From assembly GCA_028565635.1 (NCBI GenBank), contig JAOXYB010061724.1:1-10620 (forward strand): a stretch of DNA of 10,620 nt, given 5' to 3'. The translations under genes and the position numbers were made by a program. A model generated the notes under the pieces. The model was not told the origin of the DNA. It ran no database searches and saw only the letters and a list, made by a program, of their open reading frames with translations. Of the stretch, positions 1 through 9,300 are shown piece after piece. Position 1 is the stretch's first letter. Each line of letters opens with the position of its first letter. This stretch comes from Phoronis ovalis. Its lineage: Eukaryota > Phoronida > Phoronidae.

Positions 1-157
1 CACTTCTGGAGGCCCCTTCATATGTTTACATAATGATTACATTAATAGAATGCCTACCTCTACACCACTTCTGGAGGCCCCTTCATATGTTTACATAATG
101 ATTACATTAATAGAATGCCTACCTCTACACCACTTCTGGAGGCCCCTTCATATGTTT
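1..157. repeat. 65-bp tandem duplication carrying a VPS13D exon end and splice donor
   Basis: Copies start at 1, 66 and 131. The first two are complete and identical; the third matches for 27 nt (131-157) and then diverges into unique exon sequence. Each unit holds the 3' end of the 123-329 exon, the donor GAG|GTAGGC and 30 nt of intron. Donors are visible at 121-122 and again at 56-57. The array may continue past the left edge. Perfect identity suggests a recent event or an assembly artefact. Confidence 0.9.
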
Positions 158-329
158 GCTGCACCATACTAGTTATACCTCCAAATATACCATGTCCTAA
201 ACCCTTTAAACCCGCCATCATGTGATCTGTTCCGGAGTGGGTATGTTGTGAACGAATGACATCTCGCATATGAGCATGCTGTTCATCCATAATGGCAGCC
301 GCTACTCCATCAGACAAAGAGCCGGTCAT
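123..329 (-). CDS. VPS13D: VPS13D exon: helical C-terminal region, second part
   Basis: 207 nt, 69 codons, phase 0 at both ends. The acceptor is TATTTTTTTAG|ATG; the ATG here is an internal Met codon. The donor is GTAGAG|GTAGGC. The translation starts MTGSLSDGVAAAIMDEQHAH and contains GLKGLGHGIFGGITS, the Gly-rich amphipathic helix repeat typical of VPS13 C-termini. The coding sequence continues off the left edge. The last 35 nt of the exon and its splice donor lie in a 65-bp tandem duplication, so further donors follow downstream. Reading past the first donor meets a stop (TAA) after six codons. Confidence 0.93.
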
Positions 330-3300
330 CTAAAAAAATACAAAGGTTTGAAAAATTGAGTTAGATTGCATATGTACTATTGTACTACTGTAACAGTACA
401 TAAAATTCAACTATTTCAACAATTAATTTCGAATCCCAGAAGTTTCTGTAAAATTATATATTAATTATATGGCCTAAGTACACCATTAGACTCCTCATCC
501 AATGCAAGAGAAAAACGTTGTAATCTTCATGCACATATCAATTAGAGCAACATTCCCCGAATCATTATCTCTTCATAATGTCAGCGTACACCCTTTCATA
601 CACTAACAGTTAATTTTTCGTGCAGTTTTACCCAAGAAAAGAGAAAATCGCGTTAAAACAAAATCAACCCATGAATCGCACTGTTCCAGAGGCAAATAGG
701 CCTGAATTAAAATTCCGATTTTTAAAAAATTGTAATGATCTCCAGAATGTTATGATATATCCCTTTAGTCAGAAACACAACATGTTGATATTACAAAACA
801 CCCAAAATTAAAATGCTACGCACTCCCAAAAAAGGATGTGTACTAACATGCTGGTACTATGTTCGTATGTAATGTCAACAAGCTTCGTGCTATGGTGTTT
901 TTAGGCCTAATATAATATTTATGTTATTGTGCAGTTTCAAAAAAAACCTTTAAACCACACAGTTTTGTAGTCCTCAATACAAGAAATTACTTAAGATCCA
1001 AGGTTTTGTTGCTTTCAGCAAAAGGTGGCAGCACAGTGAAAATTAATTCTACTCTGTCACACAGTCTTGTAATTAACATTTTTAATGTGAAACAGGTAAA
1101 ACATCTGATTTACAGACAATGCCTTATGTGAAGACTGCTGCGGTATACAACTGTAGTGACAGGAAAACAATACATTACTTTGGCAGCAGAATTGGATACA
1201 CCGTGTGTAATATTCTGAAACAATCCACCAACATCGCCATCCTTGACAAGACCTGATATGCCTTCAGTAACGTCATTAAACAATCCTAATGGACTGCCAA
1301 GGAAATCAACGGATCCAAGAATTTTGGCTGCCTGACTTTTCAATTCTTCAGTATAATGCATCACAATCTGATCTCCAAGGAAGGCGCTAGTTTCAAACAA
1401 GTGAAGTTGCAAAAATGGATCTTAAAAAAAAGATAAAATAAAATTTAAAATAATTTTTGCTACTCCTGTACATGTATATTATGCACACATCACTGAACTT
1501 CAAATTGTGTGGTGATCTGGGAATAAAACTTTTAGCTCAATCACATTTTTTCCTATTGACTGTTTACAATATTCTTACCAGAGTGATATATCACCGAGAT
1601 CAAGAGTTTATTACAGCTTATCTCACTATATATGAATGCCAGAACAGCAGTTTGCACACATTACAAATATTACACATAAAATAAACCTAATTCGACTTTT
1701 GCATCTTCAAATGTAATAAAAGGAAATCCTATCCTTCGCTTCACTGCTTCCAAATTTGGCGGAAGACTATGCGCAGACAGAGCACTGAGTGTTATACGTC
1801 TGCTGGTTATTTTTATGGCACCAAAGTAGAATCTGGTAGCTTGAACAGAAGTGGCAGCTGTTAATGCCCTGTAAGGAAAATTGAGAAAACAAAAATCTTT
1901 ACTATTATATATTACTAATTATATAATTTTGTAATGGGACAAATGATCTTGAACAAATAACACTGGACGGGTGTATTAAATAACACTGGACGGGTGTATT
2001 AAATAACACTGGACGGGTGTATTAAATAACACTGGACGGGTGTATTAAGTAACTCTGGACGGGTGTATTAAATAACTCTGGACGGGTGTATTAAATAACA
2101 CTGGATGGGTGTTTTAAATAACTCTGGACGGGTGTATTAAATAACTCTGGATGGGTGTATTAAATAAATCTGGACGGGTGTATTAAACCCAATTAAAGCA
2201 ATAAGAAAAAGCTTCATATTTTGATACTGATCAAATGTCATTTACTTTTATTCACAGGTTATTGTACAGGTGTCACATACTCATCACAATGTTTGTGATA
2301 GCTTGGAAGATAACTCTTTTAAGATTCATATCACTAACAATATTACATTGATTTCTTGCATTAGTATTACCAATTTTGTGTGACTATTGAACAGACAGAC
2401 CTCTGAGATTCATATTCAGTTTCATCCAAGTTTTCTACTTCTTGCTCTGCACTGCCATATCCAGCAAACTCGACTAACTTCCATAAAAAACGTTCTTCTA
2501 ATGACAGGGTGAAGCGACTAATATTGACATTCAAATACTGAAAATAGTACACGAATGCATAAAAGACTTTATTGCTTCTCGTGTTGAGCTAATTAGTTAA
2601 AAAATATTGCCTATTAAATTTTGAAACATTTTGTGCAAGTCACAGAATTGATATTTATTATTAACATTGCACACGACATTTCTTTTAGCAGCCAATGTTT
2701 TAAAACCTTCCCAAACACAAAAGCACAACCAGTGTTCTAAGCGAAATATGAAACCAATAGAACCTCATGGCACAGATGCAATTTTTAAAGTTTGAAAACT
2801 GCATTTATTAATTATTTTTAGTTCCAATACAAACAGCCACCGCAAAGTTACATTATGGCTGCTTCCAAATTTACTTAAAGTCATGCTTAAGTTATTGAAA
2901 AAGTTTGATTTGCAGTTCTGCACGACTTTCTAATTTTGCATTATTACAATTAACAGTTTCAAACAACTAATAAATAAGTTCTGATACCTTGTAAATTTCT
3001 GCATTCAGATGTTTGCTTGGAATTTTATGAGCTGATATACTAAGGGCAGGGCCAAGGTTTTCCACATGTTTTTTCGAAGGTGTCAAATATAATATGACTG
3101 GACGGATCGTTCCTAACACCTGGTTATCCACCTTAAAGCAAAAAAAAACATATCGCGGGTTCATTTAATGAAGTTAATATATTAGTATCCAAAACTGACA
3201 TAAAGAATGTTCCACAGTAAGCAAGAACAAAGTGAAAGTTACAAATATATAAGTAATTATACACACATACTATGCTGCTAATGCCCTATAATAATAAATT

Positions 3301-6300
3301 AATTTAATTACTGTTACATATTTTCAATTCCAAACTTTAGAACTGATTTACTAAGCACAAAAAATGGTTAAATAACAGTAGCGTCATATCAATACCTGAA
3401 TATTTTGTACTTTAGCTTCAAAGTTTTGACTTGCACCTGCAGACTGGTAGCTTATTAGAATTTCTGTCAGTGAGATATAAGCCAGTTCTTCTGGTGTGTT
3501 ATTCACAAGCGAAACCCCAACACCACCTTTTAAGTTAAGAGTAGCCTACAATATAATTGTATTATCATATTACACATCAATATTCGGTTCGACTAGAAAA
3601 GGTTAAAAGACACTTGTTTAAGTTACAGTAGGTATCTCAGCCTGAATAAACCCAAATGTAGTTTGGGTGTTACATTCCTCCAAATTAACGTCTGGGTTTA
3701 ACCAAAATCAGGTCTCATTACAAATCTTCAATTTAACAAATTTGAGCAAATGCGTCTGTCACTAAACTTTAGACTCGTAATCAGAGATCGGTGTCGATGT
3801 ATCGTTCAGCTATGTGTCATTGACTCGGATTTTATATCTTAATGCCAGTGTTGTTGCTTTAAATAAGTTTTCTATTGTAAGCTGCAATCTGATTAGGCAG
3901 TGAATTTATCTTTGGTTTGTATATAAGTAAAGGGATGGTGCTCGTTGTTGTTTGAGATAATAAGTTAAAAAGAAGACTATAATCCAAGATATTAGTCATA
4001 AAAGAATGGAATAGTAATGGCTGGATTTATTAAGACTGAGTTGATGGATGTTTGAGACTTGAATGTCAGAATGTACACAACAATCCGTTAAATCTAATGA
4101 TGATATTGTGATCATTACCTGTGAACATAATTTTTTTGTTCTGTAGTCGACAAAACTGAACTATACCTGAACAGTTACACTTAAATTGTAACTCAAGTGG
4201 AGGGGCCATCATACCACTAAAGTATAAACATTTATAGACAAGTACTACAAGCTGATGTAGAAAGGCATAATAATTATTTTGGGTTAAAAATGATCAAATT
4301 GTAAAAATAAATGTAAAAATAATTTGCAGACTGTAAGTGCAACCTGAACATAAGCATTGTCAGTCTGAGGTTGTAAAAATTCCTTTTTGCACTCGACACA
4401 CTTTTTGCACTCGACACACTTTTTGCACTCGACACACTGTAAAATTTGTGAATTGTGGCAGATGAGAATGTCATAGCTCCAGTAGCACCATTCTTTTACA
4501 TTTGCATGGTTGTGGTGTGGCAGTGAAGAAGCCAGTGACATAGTCGGAAGAATAACTTATTATTATTATTACTGTTTATCTAGTAGAATGTTATTATTTT
4601 TGTTTAATTAAAATGCATATTTAGTCTCAAACGTTTGGCAAGTGTGGTTATATGGGCTATATATAAATCATGAAAAAGTTATTGAAAATAATAAACTTAA
4701 TATATTTTATTAGGAAATTAAATCTGCTTTTTATATGGATGCACCAAATAAAAACAACTATTCTATTAGCATCTCCATCTTTTTTTGCACAATGCATTTT
4801 AATGTCATCGGGAAATTTTCTGCTTCAATATCGAAAAATAATAAGGAGTATTAAGTGTTGGTATTGTATGTGTGAGCAGTGTTAACCTTGTAATGACTGT
4901 AAATGCGGCACTGCATGTTTTCAAATACACACCCTTCCACTTCGCCAGCTTCCCCCCCCCCGGACACTTCCAGTTTGTATTAAACTCTCTGTATACTAAT
5001 ATAAAGGCAGTATAATATTGCCCCATAAACAGATGTATGCAGTTATTTGTTAAAGCATAATTAGTATAAGTAAATCCAAAATGGATATCTTTGTTCTTAA
5101 AAGTGATTACTATATAATACTATTTTTCAAACAAACCAACAGAAATCATGGCTCTTTATGAATATTTACACTTTTATGTAATTTGATGTACACAGAACCA
5201 ACTCTGATTCTTTTGAATATAAACCAGTTTTAAAAGTTAGTAAGAGCTTTACATCAATGTAACAGGCAATTATAAAATGTACCCTAATTAAATTTTATTG
5301 CATTTAATCATATAGAAGTTAGTAAGAGAAGAAAATTGGTAGTAGCCCTTTCTCTTCCTCAGGAAAGAGCTTGTAGCAAAATCTTATCTCTAAAAGGCAT
5401 GCTTGTTATAGAAATACTAAAAATTACTTAATGAACATCCTGTGCGTGTTATTTGCATGTGTTATTTGTGTGCTGCTAAAGGTTTAATTTGGAAGGCATT
5501 GCATTAAAATAACAACTTGTTTTATGTATAGTAAGTTGGAAACAAAACCAAACTTAACAAATTTGCATTTAAATGTTTTATTTTTATATCATGTTGCCCA
5601 AAACACGAGTATGCTGCTGTTTCAACATATTACTAAACTGCCATGCAATGCGTTCCACCACAGGCCATTGGACAACACTTCTGAGACTCGCCTGTGCAGT
5701 CACTATCACTTTTGCAACCATCGGTTATACAAATGCCAAAATCCCCCATTGGTGGACAATCAGCCTAAAACAGATTAAAAAATGTCAATGAATTATTTAA
5801 ATTATTAATAATCATTTTTGGTAAATTGCAAGTTACAAGACAAAGGCAGAAAAATAACTGCCAATATGTTAAGAATAAACAACGTTCTTATATATTTATT
5901 AGAGCTTGCTTCAAAACAGCTTTCATTTAAATGTGTGCAGATGGAGTGACTGGATGTTTACAATTCAAGTGCGTACATGTACAATTCGTACATCTGTTAC
6001 TTTAATAAAATATTTTCTATAAAAAGTGTGCTATGGGGGGCAAAATAACCAGGGTGCAAATGACCTGAGTGTCAAATGGCCTGGGGACAAAAGGCCAGGG
6101 GGGCAAATGGCTGGGGGAGCAAATGGCCTAGAAAAATGCAAGTACAGAAAAAGACAGGTTATCTCAATGTTGGTGCCTGAAAGCAAGCCCTTTATACTAT
6201 TCAACTGCAGACACGACCCATTCTCATATTGTTAGGGCTCAAGATACAGTACAAAGAGATATATAATTATGTAATTCAGCATATTTTATAGAATTTAAAA

Positions 6301-9300
6301 TGAAGAGATAGACATATAAAAAAATTTTAAAAATTTAATACTCCAAATTTTACAAATCCTGATGTTAAATAATTTGAGTTTGATCACGACCTGATAAAAG
6401 CCATTTTAGGGACAAAAATGTGTTTTTCGTATCTTTAATTTTTTTTAAAGATTAGATCAAAACCCCTTGTACCTACAAATTTGAAACTTTGCACAGATGA
6501 GCTATACCTATATACATCTAAAAAAATATGTGACAGATTTTTAAAATTTTGCTTGTTAAAGAGTTCTAATTTTTTTAAATCAACAAAATTCTGACCTTTA
6601 AATTTTAAAAATTCATAACTTTTAAATACTATAGCAAAATTTGACAGATTTTGGTAGACCTATGTATTAAGATAATTTACTTTCCCCAAAGTTTCAGTTT
6701 TGTAGGTGACTTAAATTTTTCCAAATATTAAATTACAAAACAGATGTTTATCAGATCATGAGAATTATTCTCAACATGTTTATCAGATCATGAGAATTAT
6801 TCTCAACATTTTGTCATTGGATTCCTTAACATTTAGTATAACCTTTTAAAAAATGTATACTTTTATATGTCTATCTCTTCATTTTGATTATGAGAATTTA
6901 CAAAGAAAGTTATGGTCAACTAATAGTGGTTTCTGTATCTCGAATCCTAAATTTAAAATTTGATATAAATACACTTTCTTGATTAAAAGAAAAAGAATGT
7001 TAATTTTGGAAAAACCTCGACATGTATTGAAAAGCTATTTGCATTTTTTAATGGAGTTAGAGTAGTAACTGAGGCAAAAGAGTCTATAGCATGTCTTTGA
7101 GCATGCTTCAATTTTTTTAATTTGATGCACTTTCCAGCAATCTACTGCATATATTAATATTCACCTACGATTACTCTCGGGCTAACTAATGTTAGAATGA
7201 TAATTTACAAAAAGTATTTCTCTTTTTTTAGCCAATTTTTGCATTATGTATAAAGTGAAAGTCTACACGTATGTTAATAGAATTTTTTGGTATGAATTAC
7301 TAACAACTGATTAAGTTAAACAATAAAAAGTGTTACTCACACGTGCTTGACGGTCCTCTGATGAAAAACCATGGCTCATTTGACTTGCACATACCTAAAA
7401 TTTAAACGATTTACAAATGACAGAAATTAATCCAAGTTTACTTAAACTTCTTTTAAGGCGTGACTAGCCTTTGCTTCTACCTAAGAATAAGCTGATATTT
7501 TGGTATCTTTTGATGCTACAATCAAAACAATGATACTTCCTGAACCAAGTAATCTTAAATGACAAAATTTATGAAAATCACAGCATAATTTTCCATTGTG
7601 AATACGATTACATGACAGTCCTAGGACAAAAACATTTGTGATCCACTTGCCAAAGTATACTAAATTTAGAATTTCGTGAATATCTCTAATATGCGGACAA
7701 TTTACATGAATATACTTACGAGAAACAAAATTCCAAAACAAAATATGTTATTCATGCTGACACACTTCTGTCTTATTCTGTCTGAAATTTGAACAGTAAA
7801 TGTGACTGTTGAAAAACACTTAATATGAAGCAGTTTGCAGCTCTTTATACTATGTTAGTAGCACTTAAATAACAATTACTGTAATCAAGCATTATTACAA
7901 AATCATATCAAACCACAAATTATTGTACACGAAAATAGGCTAAACTGTTAAGTTTAACCATTAAAAATTTATATTTGCTTTGAATAATTTAGGTTAATAG
8001 TTGTATATGTGACTAAACTCCTGCCTTTTTGTGCACATAAATAATACAAGGATTCCGACATACTTGTATGGTATTTAGTCTATTTTATGCAGCTGCAATG
8101 TTTGCATTGCTGCATTTATCAGTACACTTGTACTTAATTAAGAAGTTCACACCATTTCAAACCAAATAGATGTAATGTACAAAATAATCCAAAACTTATA
8201 AATTTAAGGAAATTAAAAACATGCTTACCTGGCCAGCAACTAGTTTATTAACCTCCTCTAAGTACGGAGGGCTTCTGTTTCTTCATACTTGGGCAATCCC
8301 GCGAGATTCATTGCACAAAATTCACCTTTTATTGAAGGGATCCTTGAATTGTACGATGCTTTAGGACACAGGCTTACGTAACCACATGTACGTCTGTGAA
8401 TTATGTCAGGTGTGTTTGAGGAAGAGAGCAATAGAAACAGATTGAAGAGATGAAGGAAGTGCTTAAGAAGAAAGTGATTAAAGAGATGAAGGAACCAGTG
8501 TATTTAAGGAAGAGAGAGGTTAAAGAATGAGGGAACCAGTCAGACTGTATGAAGGGACTTCAGATTAACCTATGTTTGACCTAGGTTTGTATATTTTGAA
8601 TAATATCAAAATCTGATGAAAAGTTACCATTTACATAACATGACATTCTGCTATACACAGAGACCCAGACATGCAACCCCTGAAATAATTAACTTATCCG
8701 GGAACTATATTTAATTATCATCTATACTTAACGTCATGATGTTACAATAATTTCATAAAATTATACTTATTGTATTATAATTTAGAATATTTTATCACGA
8801 TACATTTCCGACTGTAATTGATATTTTATCATGATCATAATTATTGCCATTTCCGTTTAATCAGTTGTTTGCTTTCAAGGTCAACCATGATCATTAAGTT
8901 TTATGCAAAAAAAATTGGCACAGCATTTATACTTAGCGTCATGTACAGATTGAAGGGTCAGCCTTCCTATGGATATTGTCCAGTTGTAGTCACTGAACTA
9001 AACCCAATGGGTCTGTGGTCAGAACTATCGGGCAGTGAAACTCTGCTCAGATGAAAATGGAAATGATTCAATATATTACAAAACTGTAATATACTGTCCT
9101 TAAATGTTAACACTGTCCGTGTTAGAAAATTACAGATAAATGATTCATTCAATACAAAACCGTAATGTTTTTGTCCTTTAATGTTATTTGTGTTTAGGAG
9201 ATGTGTACTGATATCAAGACAACGTACACTGTGACATTGCTACTATGTTGCATTAAAGCACATAAAACACTTACAGATCACATTCATTTTTTTTAAAACA

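Larger units (their letters stand above)
3546..5576. other. Left part of the large VPS13D intron, no gene identified
   Basis: AT-rich intron sequence between the APT1-like exon and the end of the nested WAP gene. It holds a small hairpin (3650-3668), an 18-bp triplication (4383-4436), a TTA microsatellite near 4557-4571, a run of ten C's at about 4952-4961, and a short direct repeat (GTGTTATTTG) at about 5447 and 5460. Open frames here show no recognisable domains. Confidence 0.6.

Noticed and set aside
620-811. Plus-strand open frame of 63 codons.
   Set aside because: Low-complexity AT-rich intron sequence with no domain, signal peptide or splice context.
1457-1684. Plus-strand open frame of 75 codons.
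   Set aside because: It lies almost wholly in a short VPS13D intron, has intron-like composition and resembles no known protein.
4670-5026. Opposed open frames at 4670-4885 (plus) and 4805-5026 (minus).
   Set aside because: Neither shows a domain, a convincing start or splice partners; the composition is that of the surrounding intron.
5524-5791. Two plus-strand open frames over the WAP exon.
   Set aside because: They are antisense to an exon with a full WAP cysteine pattern and good splice sites; no domain is visible in them.
6026-6235. Plus-strand open frame of 69 codons rich in Gly, Asn and Lys.
   Set aside because: It is a translation of the G-rich degenerate repeat followed by unrelated sequence.
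7341-7394. The 54-nt exon as a VPS13D microexon.
   Set aside because: Its phases would allow it, but its residues complete the hydrophobic signal peptide begun at 7720-7755 and lead into the WAP exon. VPS13D joins cleanly from 9420 to 3545 without it.
7481-7741. Minus-strand 86-codon frame overlapping WAP exon 1.
   Set aside because: It is in a different frame from the WAP start, crosses the strong donor at 7719 and has no recognisable domain.
8818-9152. Overlapping frames on both strands (8818-9054 plus and 8967-9152 minus).
   Set aside because: No domain, no supporting splice sites or polyadenylation signal; the minus frame runs into the imperfect duplication at 9061-9198.
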